Assembly: GCF_029846635.1 (NCBI RefSeq)
Contig: NZ_JARVTG010000001.1
Coordinates: 1,766,501 to 1,830,500, forward strand
DNA: 64,000 nucleotides
Reading direction: 5' to 3'
Origin: Pokkaliibacter sp. MBI-7
GTDB taxonomy: Bacteria; Pseudomonadota; Gammaproteobacteria; Pseudomonadales; Balneatricaceae
In this document: piece by piece, positions 42,085 through 50,617 of the stretch
Position numbering within the stretch: position 1 is the stretch's first letter
How the letters are laid out: every line of letters starts with the position of its first letter
Notes under the pieces: model-generated
The model's database searches: none
What the model was told of the DNA's origin: nothing
The model's input: the letters and a program-made list of their open reading frames with translations, nothing else
Program-made: the position numbers and the translations under genes

Positions 42085-44970
42085 ATGTCAGGAAGTACAC
42101 GCCGTTTGTCACTGCAGTTCCTGTTTATTTTCTCCATCGTATTTCTGATGCTGCTGACCAGCGGCATCTTTATCTATCAGGGCATGCGTGGCAGTGAAAC
42201 CGCACTGGTGTCGGCGGCAGGTGAATCTGCCCGCCAGCTCAGTGCTACCCTCAACGAGCGTATCCGCCGCCTGCTGGAACCGGCGGAAAGTACCCTGCGT
42301 CTGCTGTCGTTTGACAGCATCTCCGCGGCCACCAGCATGCCCGAGCGTCTGGGGCGGTTGCAGGTTTTCAGTGAAGTGGTGGCCAACAATCCGATGATCG
42401 GGGCGGTCTATGTCGGCTACCCTGATGGCGAGTTTTTCCTGCTGCGCAAACTGGCGACGGAAAAACAGCGCAACTACTTCTCCGCTCCGGCAGACAGCGC
42501 CTACATCGTACAGAGCCGCAGCCTGCAGCCGGACGACAGCATCATCGGCGAATGGCGTTTCTATGACCGCCACCTGCGCCTGCTCGACCGCTGGCAGATG
42601 AGCACCTACCAGTTCGACCCCCGCAGCCGTCCCTGGTATGTGCGCGCCAACCAGAGCGATGACATTGCCCTGACACCGCCCTATGTGTTCTTCAGCACCC
42701 ATGAAATCGGGGTGACGCTGGCGCGGCGCACTGCCGACGGGCAGGCCGTAATCGGTATGGACGCCTCAGTGTCGGACCTGAGTGCCGAAATGCGCTCCCT
42801 GCAGATGACGCCCAATACCCGTATTGCGGTCATTGCCGACGACGGCAAGGTGATGGCCTATCCGCAGATTGAGGAACATCTGCAGCGCAGCCGCAGCGAT
42901 ATCAGCCTGCCCACGGTGCAGCAGCTCAATGCACCGGCACTGGACTATCTGTATAAAAACCCGCCGAGCCAGTCCGGCCCGCAGTCGTTCAGTGTCAATG
43001 GCCAGGACTGGTTCGGCATCGTCGAGCCGCTGACCGCCGTGCACGGCAATCGCTCTTCGGTGTACATCAGCCTGCCTGCCAACGAGCTGCTGGCCCAGAC
43101 CCGCTCACTGATGATCAGTAACCTCAAGCTCACCGCCCTGATGGCAGTGGTGCTGATCCTCATCGGCTGGATACTCGGCCACCGCCTGACCCGGCCGCTG
43201 CAGCGCCTGACGGATCAGATTCAGGCCCTCACTGAGTTCAACTTTGGCAGCCATACCCGCATCAACACCCACCTCAAGGAAGTGCACGAACTCAGCGGGG
43301 TGATCGACAAGATGACCGCCACCATCCGCAACTTCCTCGCCATTACCCACGTACTGAGTCAGGAAACCCGCCTTGAAGCGATGCTGGAGAAAGTGCTGCG
43401 CCGTCTGGTCGCCGCTACCGGCCTGTCGGGCGGCGCGGTTTATCTGTGGAACGAACAGGAAAACAGCTTTTTGCTGGCTGGCACCAGTGCTGTCAGTGAC
43501 TGCCCGACACGCATCCAGCTGGCACAGCAGCCGGATGGCGCCGTGGTGCGTAACGAACGGCTGCTCAGCAGCCAGCTGCCCGGCAGCGACAGCTGGCACG
43601 AAGTGGTGCTGCGCAACCGGGAACAGGAGCTGCTCGGTGTCGTCGCCCTTAAAGTGCCTGCGGAAATGCAGCATACCGACAAGGCCGACTTCCACTATTT
43701 CGTCAATGAAATGGCGGGGGTGGTGGCGATCGCCATCGATACCCGTCAGCTGATCGAATCACAGGAACAGCTGCTGGAGGCCATCATCAAACTGCTGGCC
43801 GATGCCATCGACGCCAAATCACCGCACACCAGCGGCCACTGCCAGCGCGTGCCGGAGCTGGCTATTCTGCTCAGCGACCGCGCCAGCCGCAGCCAGCAGC
43901 CACGCTTTCGCAACTTCTCCATGAGCGAGGCGGATCGCACCGTCTTCCGTATCGCTGCCTGGCTGCATGACTGCGGCAAGATCACCAGCCCGGAATACGT
44001 GGTCGACAAGGCCACCAAACTGGAAACCCTGTACAACCGTATCCATGAAGTCCGCACCCGTTTTGAAGTGCTGTGGCGCGATGCCGAGCTGGACTACTGG
44101 CGCGGCATTGCCAGCGGCGAGCCGGAAGCCCTGATGCAGGACCAGCTGCACGCACGGCAGCAGCAACTGCAGGAAGATTTTGCCTTTATTGCCAATACCA
44201 ATATTGGCGGTGAGTTCCTCGATGAAGAGGCGGTGGTGCGCATCCAGCAGATCGGTGATCAGCTGTGGGTGCGCCACTTTGACGACCGTCTCGGCCTGTC
44301 ACAGGAAGAGCGTGAACGCTACGACCGTGTACCGCACCCTGTGCTACCGGCCACCGAGCAGCTGCTGGCTGACAAGCCGGACCACGTATTCCACTGGCAT
44401 GGTCGCCGTCCGCCGGTCGAGCACGATAACCCGGCCAACCGCTGGGGCTTCGATATGCGTGCGCCGGAAGTGGCCTACAACCTCGGCGAGCGCTACAACC
44501 TCGGTATCCGCCGCGGCACCCTGACCGAAGAAGAACGCTTCAAGATCAACGAACATATCGTGCAGACCATCATCATGCTCGATGCCCTGCCCTGGCCGCG
44601 GCCACTGCGCGACGTGCCCCGCATTGCCGGCAGCCACCATGAGCGGCTGGACGGCAACGGCTATCCGCGCCGCCTGACCAGCCCGCAAATGTCAGTGCAG
44701 GAAAAGGTGCTGGCCATTGCCGATGTGTTCGAGGCGCTAACCGCTGCCGACCGCCCCTACAAACCGGCCAAACCGCTGTCAGAGTCGATCCGTATCCTGT
44801 TCTTTATGGCCCGTGATCAGCATCTTGACCCAAGCCTGCTGCACCTGTTTCTGGAGTCTGGCGTCTATCTGGAATACGCCCACCGTTTCCTCAAACCGGA
44901 GCAGATTGATGAGGTGGATATTCCGGGCTATTTGCAGAAACTGGAGGAATTGCTGGGCGTCAGTGCGTGA
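42085..44970 (+). CDS. Cache-HAMP-GAF-HD-GYP cyclic-di-GMP phosphodiesterase
   Basis: 961 residues from ATG 42085. Order: membrane helix (about 10-32), periplasmic dCache-like sensor (40-345), second helix (about 350-372), HAMP (RLTRPLQRLTDQIQALTEFNF), a GAF-like domain (about 430-560) and an HD-GYP domain. The HD pair is WLHDCGKIT (about 627-635) and the GYP loop is SHHERLDGNGYPRRL (about 850-864), so metal ligands are intact. The gap between them is about 220 residues rather than the usual 55-60, holding a large insert. Likely hydrolyses cyclic-di-GMP in response to a periplasmic signal. Confidence 0.92.
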   Translation: MSGSTRRLSLQFLFIFSIVFLMLLTSGIFIYQGMRGSETALVSAAGESARQLSATLNERIRRLLEPAESTLRLLSFDSISAATSMPERLGRLQVFSEVVANNPMIGAVYVGYPDGEFFLLRKLATEKQRNYFSAPADSAYIVQSRSLQPDDSIIGEWRFYDRHLRLLDRWQMSTYQFDPRSRPWYVRANQSDDIALTPPYVFFSTHEIGVTLARRTADGQAVIGMDASVSDLSAEMRSLQMTPNTRIAVIADDGKVMAYPQIEEHLQRSRSDISLPTVQQLNAPALDYLYKNPPSQSGPQSFSVNGQDWFGIVEPLTAVHGNRSSVYISLPANELLAQTRSLMISNLKLTALMAVVLILIGWILGHRLTRPLQRLTDQIQALTEFNFGSHTRINTHLKEVHELSGVIDKMTATIRNFLAITHVLSQETRLEAMLEKVLRRLVAATGLSGGAVYLWNEQENSFLLAGTSAVSDCPTRIQLAQQPDGAVVRNERLLSSQLPGSDSWHEVVLRNREQELLGVVALKVPAEMQHTDKADFHYFVNEMAGVVAIAIDTRQLIESQEQLLEAIIKLLADAIDAKSPHTSGHCQRVPELAILLSDRASRSQQPRFRNFSMSEADRTVFRIAAWLHDCGKITSPEYVVDKATKLETLYNRIHEVRTRFEVLWRDAELDYWRGIASGEPEALMQDQLHARQQQLQEDFAFIANTNIGGEFLDEEAVVRIQQIGDQLWVRHFDDRLGLSQEERERYDRVPHPVLPATEQLLADKPDHVFHWHGRRPPVEHDNPANRWGFDMRAPEVAYNLGERYNLGIRRGTLTEEERFKINEHIVQTIIMLDALPWPRPLRDVPRIAGSHHERLDGNGYPRRLTSPQMSVQEKVLAIADVFEALTAADRPYKPAKPLSESIRILFFMARDQHLDPSLLHLFLESGVYLEYAHRFLKPEQIDEVDIPGYLQKLEELLGVSA

Positions 44971-45053
44971 GCTGCGCCCGATTATGGGGGGTGTCTGATG
45001 CCGATGCATGAAGGCGAACGAGTGGTGCTTTTTAGGGGCAGTTTGTGACCTTG

Positions 45054-45926
45054 TCAGCTGCTATTTTTTTCTTTCCACTTCAGATAATGATCCATTAGTG
45101 AGGATGGATTGGGCCAATCCAAATGGCTAGAGGGTAAAGACAGTTTCACTCCATGAAACTCGTCATATGATGGTCTACACTCTTCTGATACCAGAACCGT
45201 TCGACTTTCTGGATCGATGGATATTAGAAACAAATCAAACAGTGTGTGTATGTCGGCACGCAACAAAATTCCATTGTTTACCTCGTATGATTGTTCTTGA
45301 GCATGAGGGGTAATATGTGCAGCTTCTAGTGCAGCCTCTGCTGTACAGTTGCTGATTGCGCATGCTCCATTGTATACGCGAATCAATCTCTCCCGAAACT
45401 TAGACTGGCCTCTCCTGGTTAATATACTCGACGGGATATGTTCATCTATGGAAAAGACTAAACCATTTTCATTTTTTTCATCTACTTTATACTCAATATC
45501 TCTCGTAATCGCATCAGTTATATAACCACTAAAATAATTTATAAATTCACTTACTTTTTCATCGCTTGATATAGATATGCGAGGATATTTGTATCGCGTT
45601 TTTGGTTTTGCATACGCCCCTACAGAGCCCTGAAGTTCTTTTATCCACGACTCAACCTGAGCTTTGGTTTTATTTGAAATTTCGGCAATATTTACAACTT
45701 CAAATGCTACCTCGACTGTGTCCGGCTCATCTGTTTCAGCAAAATAAACCGAGATAATAGTCTTAGTCTTAGTCTTAGTCTTAGTCTTAGTCTTAGTCTT
45801 AGTCTTAGTCTTAGTCTTAGTCTTACTTTTACATTGGTAATTTTTCCCACTTTTCAGATCCCGACCACTCCATCCGTTTCCTTTGCAGAATTCATCGATT
45901 TTTTCACAAGCATATTGAACATTCAC
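45054..45926 (-). CDS. HNH endonuclease with Lys-Thr repeat linker
   Basis: 290 residues from a GTG preceded by AAGGGGAAA. Residues 1-34 form a short Cys-containing start, residues 35-56 are an almost pure KT repeat encoded by a hexanucleotide microsatellite, residues 57-150 an unrecognised domain and the C-terminal part an HNH_2 nuclease: TRRGQSKFRERLIRVYNGAC, CAISNCTAEAALEAAHITPH and NGILLRADIHTLFDLFLISI. This half is a paralogue of the nuclease at 21741-22478. It lies 53 bp downstream of a NucS-like nuclease gene in the same orientation, in an AT-rich patch. A restriction or defence role is likely. Confidence 0.87.
   Translation of the reverse strand: MNVQYACEKIDEFCKGNGWSGRDLKSGKNYQCKSKTKTKTKTKTKTKTKTKTKTKTIISVYFAETDEPDTVEVAFEVVNIAEISNKTKAQVESWIKELQGSVGAYAKPKTRYKYPRISISSDEKVSEFINYFSGYITDAITRDIEYKVDEKNENGLVFSIDEHIPSSILTRRGQSKFRERLIRVYNGACAISNCTAEAALEAAHITPHAQEQSYEVNNGILLRADIHTLFDLFLISIDPESRTVLVSEECRPSYDEFHGVKLSLPSSHLDWPNPSSLMDHYLKWKEKNSS
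45761..45826. repeat. Hexanucleotide tandem repeat (TCTTAG) inside the HNH gene
   Basis: Ten perfect TCTTAG units fill 45761-45820, followed by one degenerate TCTTAC. On the coding strand they read AAGACT, giving Lys-Thr pairs. The unit is a multiple of three, so slippage would lengthen or shorten the linker without shifting the frame. Such purity suggests recent expansion. Confidence 0.97.
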
Positions 45927-45979
45927 CCACTTTCCCCTTATCTTCTTTCAGCCGTTAACACTGTGTTCAACGGCAGTTT

Positions 45980-46594
45980 TTATTTCAGTTCATGCAAATT
46001 GAACTTCAGTTCGTACTTTACAAGCTTTACGTTCGGCAAATTCTTGGCTGCAAATATGACTCTTGCATCAAAATCAGATGCTACCAATATACCCCTAACT
46101 TGTTCATAATTTTCAGATAAACAACCAATGTAACCTAAAATCTGCCCAAGCGCGGCGTCTTTTGCCTTGCCTGCTTTTAGTTCAATAACTACGATAAAAC
46201 CCTGACTATCTTTTGCCAAAAGATCAATGCGCCCTGCCTCAGAAACATACTCAACACCACCCTCAATAATGCTGAGACCATTTTCTATTTCATAAACTCT
46301 TTGAGCCAAATAATTTTGAAGATCTTTTTCTAGAGATATTTGAAACTCAATTGAATCTGATACAACCTCTTCAACTTCCATTTCAGAATAACCATTAACC
46401 TCCCCTAACCCTTCAGATATACTAATTTTTCCGGTATTTATTTGTGATTTATACCAAGAGTAGTGTGACTTCTGCCACTTACTTAATGGAAAATACATTC
46501 TGACCTTTTCAGTCAGTGATTCATAGGTCGGCATACAACCTAATGAAACATATGAATCAATAACCAAATCTTTAATTGTTTGATAATTACCCAT
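45980..46594 (-). CDS. NucS-like PD-(D/E)XK nuclease
   Basis: 204 residues. The C-terminal half carries the PD-(D/E)XK core GRIDLLAKDSQGFIVVIELK, with Asp 124, Glu 138 and Lys 140, followed by QILGYIGCLSENYEQVRGILVASDFDARVIFAA, the DUF91/NucS pattern. The N-terminal 90 residues lack the usual NucS dimerisation domain and instead hold a helical, aromatic-rich region, so this is a NucS-catalytic domain in a different setting. Upstream of and cotranscribed with the HNH gene. NucS acts on mismatched or branched DNA; here a role in defence or transfer is inferred. Confidence 0.85.
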   Translation of the reverse strand: MGNYQTIKDLVIDSYVSLGCMPTYESLTEKVRMYFPLSKWQKSHYSWYKSQINTGKISISEGLGEVNGYSEMEVEEVVSDSIEFQISLEKDLQNYLAQRVYEIENGLSIIEGGVEYVSEAGRIDLLAKDSQGFIVVIELKAGKAKDAALGQILGYIGCLSENYEQVRGILVASDFDARVIFAAKNLPNVKLVKYELKFNLHELK

Positions 46595-46955
46595 ATTTTC
46601 CCCATGAAAGCATTTCGACTCATATAAACCCCACTAAAAATTTAGCTATCTTTACATCGATTGCAAGGATCTTCAGTGAGCACGATCATCCTGCTCTTCG
46701 CGAATTTCCGCTTTCGTATAAGCAACGTTCTTGACCTGTCCCATCTCTTCAGCTCCACCCCACCCCCGACCTTAACCACACACTGGCCGCACTGGCTTGG
46801 CGTTTGCTTTGTAACTCTGGCAACACCTTTGATGAGCCAAAACGACCAGAAAAAGCACCGGGGTTTATCCACATACTGCAGGCACTATCCCACGACTGCA
46901 GAAAGGACATTCACTCAAGGTGCGGCGAGCCACGAAAGTGTGCACGGAGGTAACA
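46595..46955. other. Intergenic region between the nuclease pair and an AraC gene
   Basis: The first 60 bp are AT-rich and continue the nuclease patch, then composition returns to host-like. Open frames on both strands are short and without good starts. It may contain the right border of the transferred segment, but I see no direct repeat or attachment site. Confidence 0.45.
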
Positions 46956-47987
46956 ATGAGCCAGAGTAATGCCGTATCGCCCGGTGGGGATGCCTTGCTG
47001 CAGACCCCGCTGTTCAGCCCGCATAATCAGCTGTTTCTGCTGAATGATCGTGATGCGATCTGCCAGCACGTCAGCGGAATATTTAAACCCCATGAGCTGA
47101 AACCCCGTCAGCACGGGGAAAGCATCAGCGCGTCGATGCATCATCTGCGGCGCGGACGGCTGTCCGTTAACCGGCTGGAATACGGCACTGATGTGCATAT
47201 CGACCCGGCCCGGCTGGACAGCTTCTATCTGATTCAGATCCCGCTGCGGGGCAGTGCTGCCATCCGCTGCGGTCAGCATCAGTTCGAGTCGACCCCGCAG
47301 CTGGCGTCGCTGATCTCGCCACAGCTGCCATTGTCCATGTGCTGGCAGGCCAGTGCTGCACAGCTGGCTATCCGCATTGATCAGGACGACATGGCCTATC
47401 ACTGCCACCAGCATCTGCCGCGCAGCCGCGAACGACTGCCACGTTTTGATCCGCGGCTGGATTTCAGCACCGCCGGCGGTGCCTATTTTCTGCAGCTGCT
47501 GAAGGTCTTTGTGGATGCTGTCAGCTGTGATCAGCACCCGATCCAGCACTCGCTGGTGCAGAAGCAGTTCGAGTCGGCGCTGCTGACGGCACTGCTGTAC
47601 GGTGCCAGCCACGACTTCAGCCAGCAGCTGGATGAACAGCAGGAACGCTGCGTGTCACCCTATTTCGTCAAGCGCACCGAAGAATACATTCGTGCCCATC
47701 TGCACGAGCCACTCAGTATCGAGTCGCTGGCCGAACAGGCCGGGGTCAGTGTACGAACGCTCTACGCCGGGTTTCGCAACTTCCGCAATACCAGCCCGAT
47801 GTCACTGCTGCGTGATTTGCGTATGGAGCAGGTTCATGACGAGCTGCTGCGTGACGCGCAGGCCTCAGTGACAGAAGTGGCATTCAAGTGGGGATTCGCC
47901 CATCTGGGGCGCTTCGCTCAGGACTACAAACGCCGTTACGGCGAGCTGCCATCAGCCACCCGCCGCTTCCGCCACGAGCCGGATTAA
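46956..47987 (+). CDS. AraC-family regulator with AraC_binding_2 domain
   Basis: 343 residues from ATG 46956 with GGAGG 5 bp before it. The N-terminal domain (LSVNRLEYGTDVHIDPARLDSFYLIQIPLRGSAAI, LISPQLPLSMCW) is of the XylS/FeaR-like AraC_binding_2 type found in regulators of aromatic catabolism. The C-terminal double helix-turn-helix reads LSIESLAEQAGVSVRTLYAGFRNFRNTSPMSLLRDLRME and SVTEVAFKWGFAHLGRFAQDYKRRYGELPS. It is related to the two other AraC proteins flanking the indole cluster and its coding end overlaps the convergent one by 4 bp. Confidence 0.93.
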   Translation: MSQSNAVSPGGDALLQTPLFSPHNQLFLLNDRDAICQHVSGIFKPHELKPRQHGESISASMHHLRRGRLSVNRLEYGTDVHIDPARLDSFYLIQIPLRGSAAIRCGQHQFESTPQLASLISPQLPLSMCWQASAAQLAIRIDQDDMAYHCHQHLPRSRERLPRFDPRLDFSTAGGAYFLQLLKVFVDAVSCDQHPIQHSLVQKQFESALLTALLYGASHDFSQQLDEQQERCVSPYFVKRTEEYIRAHLHEPLSIESLAEQAGVSVRTLYAGFRNFRNTSPMSLLRDLRMEQVHDELLRDAQASVTEVAFKWGFAHLGRFAQDYKRRYGELPSATRRFRHEPD

Positions 47988-48982
47988 CCCGCGGTTTGCC
48001 GGGCCAGCGCCAGCGTCTGTGACGGCAGTTCGTCATAGGTGCTGGCGTAGGCACTGGCAAAGCGGCCAAGGTGATTGAACCCCCACGCCAGCGCGGTGGC
48101 CGAAACCGAGGTGTGCGCATCAGGATGGGCCAGCGCCTGCTGCACGCCCTGCAGACGATACTGGCGCAGCCAGACCATCGGTGAGGTATGCAGATAACGG
48201 CGAAAGGCTTCATAAAGCTTGAGCCGGCTGACGCCCGCTACCTGCTCCACCGCCTCGATACTGATCTCTTCCGCCGCATGGCTGCGCATAAACTGACAGG
48301 CGCGTAACAGATAGGCGGGTTGCGTGTCGGCCAGCGCTGGTGCAGCCTGCAGAGCGGCAGAGTAGTTATGCGGCTGCACCAGCAGCAGGCCACGAATGAG
48401 CATCTGCTCCAGTGTCTGTGCCATCGGTGGCTGGGTATAGAGCGCCGCCAGCTGCGGCCAGTGCTGGTGCAGATGCAGCAGCGACTGCCACCAGGCGGCC
48501 ACCGCGGCACACTGCATGGGCATATCCGGCTGAAACTGCAGCGGGGTAGTCAGGGCCTGTCCGAGCAACTGCCCGGCCTCCTTCATGACCGCCGTACGCG
48601 GTAACACCAGCTGCAATTTGCGGCAGCCACTATCCATATCCAGTTGCAGCGGTGCCGCTGGTGAGATCACCAGACCGCAGTGTCTGGCCGAGCGCCAGCG
48701 CACCCCGCTGCCGCACAGTTGCTGCGCCCCCTGTAACGGCAGGCTGATGCTGTACGCCTGCAGAGCCTCCACCTCATCCAGCTGCAGACGCACGGCAGTG
48801 CCGTAGCTGATTTCACCGAGTACCGCCCCATAGCCCGGCAGACGTACACCGTGATGGCTAAAGACCACCGGTGCCCGGTCACTGGCCTGCAGACGGTGCG
48901 GCCCGCAGATGTTGCGCATCCACGCCAGCGCTTCACTGGCCGAGCAGGAGCTGGCGTGCAGTGTCAGCGGATTCTGATTCAT
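47984..48982 (-). CDS. AraC-family regulator with AraC_binding_2 domain, downstream of the indole cluster
   Basis: 332 residues preceded by GGAGGGAGAG. The effector domain (YGAVLGEISYGTAVRLQLDEVEALQAYSISLPLQG, GLVISPAAPLQLD) is paralogous to that of the AraC protein at 56171. The double helix-turn-helix reads ISIEAVEQVAGVSRLKLYEAFRRYLHTSPMVWLRQYRLQG and SVSATALAWGFNHLGRFASAYASTYDELPS. It lies 27 bp after the Aer-like chemoreceptor gene in the same direction, so it could be the last gene of that operon. In Acinetobacter the indole genes are controlled by an AraC-type protein; which of these regulators does so here is open. Confidence 0.93.
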   Translation of the reverse strand: MNQNPLTLHASSCSASEALAWMRNICGPHRLQASDRAPVVFSHHGVRLPGYGAVLGEISYGTAVRLQLDEVEALQAYSISLPLQGAQQLCGSGVRWRSARHCGLVISPAAPLQLDMDSGCRKLQLVLPRTAVMKEAGQLLGQALTTPLQFQPDMPMQCAAVAAWWQSLLHLHQHWPQLAALYTQPPMAQTLEQMLIRGLLLVQPHNYSAALQAAPALADTQPAYLLRACQFMRSHAAEEISIEAVEQVAGVSRLKLYEAFRRYLHTSPMVWLRQYRLQGVQQALAHPDAHTSVSATALAWGFNHLGRFASAYASTYDELPSQTLALARQTAG

Positions 48983-49009
48983 CTCTCCCTCCTCCGGCCT
49001 GCAGGCCCG

Positions 49010-50503
49010 TTAGCGGTCAAACTCTGTGGCGAGGCGCAGCAGGCTGCTGGCCTGCGTCGTCAGATCAAGGCCAATCTGCTCGGCTGCGCGCGCCTGACCG
49101 GCGCTGGTTTCTGCCTCCTGCGCACTGGCCAGCACCTGCCGGTCGAGCATGGCCACCACCTGTTCCTGCTCATGCATCGCCGCAGCAATCTGCACACCGC
49201 GGTCAGACAGCCCCTGCAGCTGATCCTGCAGCTGCGCAAAAGACTGCTGAATATGCGCCATGTCCTGATGGCTGCCACTGACCAGCCCCTGGCAGCGCTC
49301 GGCCATCAGCCGGGTCTGGCTGTTGGCATCCCGCAGCTGCACCAGCAGCGGCTGAATGCTGCCCGTCGCCTGCTGGGTCCGCACCGCCAGCTGCCGTACT
49401 TCATCGGCCACCACACTGAAGCCACGGCCGGCTTCACCGGCACGGGCCGACTCAATGGCGGCGTTCAGCGCCAGCAGATTGGTCTGGGTGGCAATGGCAT
49501 CGATGATGTCGGTAATGCTGCTGATGGACTGGGCGGCACTGTCGAGCTGCCCGGCAGCAACCGCATTCTGATCAATGGCGCTGGCCAGCGTATCCAGCGC
49601 CTGCCGGGCCTGATGCAAATGCTCCCGCCCGGCCTCGGATTCGTGCAGCGCCAGACGCGACACATCGGCCAGCGCCTGAGCATGGCCGGCCACCTGCTGA
49701 CTGGTCTGGCTCAGCTCATGCAGCGCCGTGGCGGCCTGGCTGTTGTCGTCCCGCTGCCGCTCCAGCCGTGCCGCCTCATGCTGGATCAGCCGAGTAACTT
49801 CATCCGCCCGCCCCTGCAGCTGCTGGCCCGCTGTACCGATGCGGCTAAGAGCCGTACGCAACCGCCAGCGTTCACCGCGCAGCGCCAGCGCCAGGGGGGC
49901 GGCCCAGCCAGACCGGTAAAGGCCGGCGATGTGTACGTCCTGACAAAGCTGTTTGTGCTCCTCCAGCAGCTGCTGACGCGCCTGCCACAACTGACGCTGA
50001 TGATGCAGCGACAGCCCGGCGATCAGCAGCACCGCGGCCACCAGCAGGCTAAGAGGAGAGCCGTACGTGGCCAGTGTCATCAGCAGTGCGGTTGCCAGCA
50101 CGACGGGCAACAGATGACGGCCGGGCACCCGCACAGGATGACGATGGGCAAAGCGGCGCAGCTGAGCAGCAATGCGCGGCTGCAGGGAGGGTTCCAGCCG
50201 TTCATACAGCGCGCCGTAACCACTGATGCGGCCATCGACCCAGACCGGTTTGATATAGACTTCAAGCCATAGTTCGGCGCCGTTACGGGTCAGGTTGCAG
50301 AGCGGCCCCAGCCACGGCTGCCCGGCCTGCAGGTGCTGCCACAGATTGGCAAACAGCGCCGCGGGCATCTGCCGGTGACGCAGGCGTGACATCGGTAGCC
50401 CCAACAGTTCATCACTGCGGTACCCATGGGCTTCGGCAAAGGCCGGGGTCGTAAAGGTGATAACGCCGTTGAGATCGGTGCGACAGATCATTGCTGCAGT
50501 CAT
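49010..50503 (-). CDS. Aer-like PAS chemoreceptor linked to the indole cluster
   Basis: 497 residues from ATG 50503; a longer frame to 50572 lacks a good ribosome site. A PAS domain comes first (ICRTDLNGVITFTTPAFAEAHGYRSDELLG, WLEVYIKPVWVDGRISGYGALYERLEP), then two membrane helices forming a hairpin (about 143-190), then a signalling domain with QTNLLALNAAIESARAGEAGRGFSVVADEVRQLA. This is the plan of Aer, which senses redox state through FAD. It lies between the outer-membrane channel gene and the AraC gene, so it may link indole oxidation, which consumes oxygen and NADH, to energy taxis. Confidence 0.92.
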   Translation of the reverse strand: MTAAMICRTDLNGVITFTTPAFAEAHGYRSDELLGLPMSRLRHRQMPAALFANLWQHLQAGQPWLGPLCNLTRNGAELWLEVYIKPVWVDGRISGYGALYERLEPSLQPRIAAQLRRFAHRHPVRVPGRHLLPVVLATALLMTLATYGSPLSLLVAAVLLIAGLSLHHQRQLWQARQQLLEEHKQLCQDVHIAGLYRSGWAAPLALALRGERWRLRTALSRIGTAGQQLQGRADEVTRLIQHEAARLERQRDDNSQAATALHELSQTSQQVAGHAQALADVSRLALHESEAGREHLHQARQALDTLASAIDQNAVAAGQLDSAAQSISSITDIIDAIATQTNLLALNAAIESARAGEAGRGFSVVADEVRQLAVRTQQATGSIQPLLVQLRDANSQTRLMAERCQGLVSGSHQDMAHIQQSFAQLQDQLQGLSDRGVQIAAAMHEQEQVVAMLDRQVLASAQEAETSAGQARAAEQIGLDLTTQASSLLRLATEFDR

Positions 50504-50617
50504 GTGCTTGCCCTGCTGAAAAAGGCCTGCCCGAAGGGCAGGCAAAGAGCGCCTGGGTGGGGAAACCGGCATGGCGGGGAGCAGTTCAGCCGCCGGTCAG
50601 GCGGCCATCACTGATGC

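Noticed and set aside
45761..45826. Possible CRISPR array
   Set aside because: The units are 6 bp, contiguous and without spacers, and they are translated in frame within a nuclease gene.
46642..46872. Small minus-strand open frames before the AraC gene
   Set aside because: They lack start signals and recognisable domains; a 22-codon ATG frame inside also has no support.
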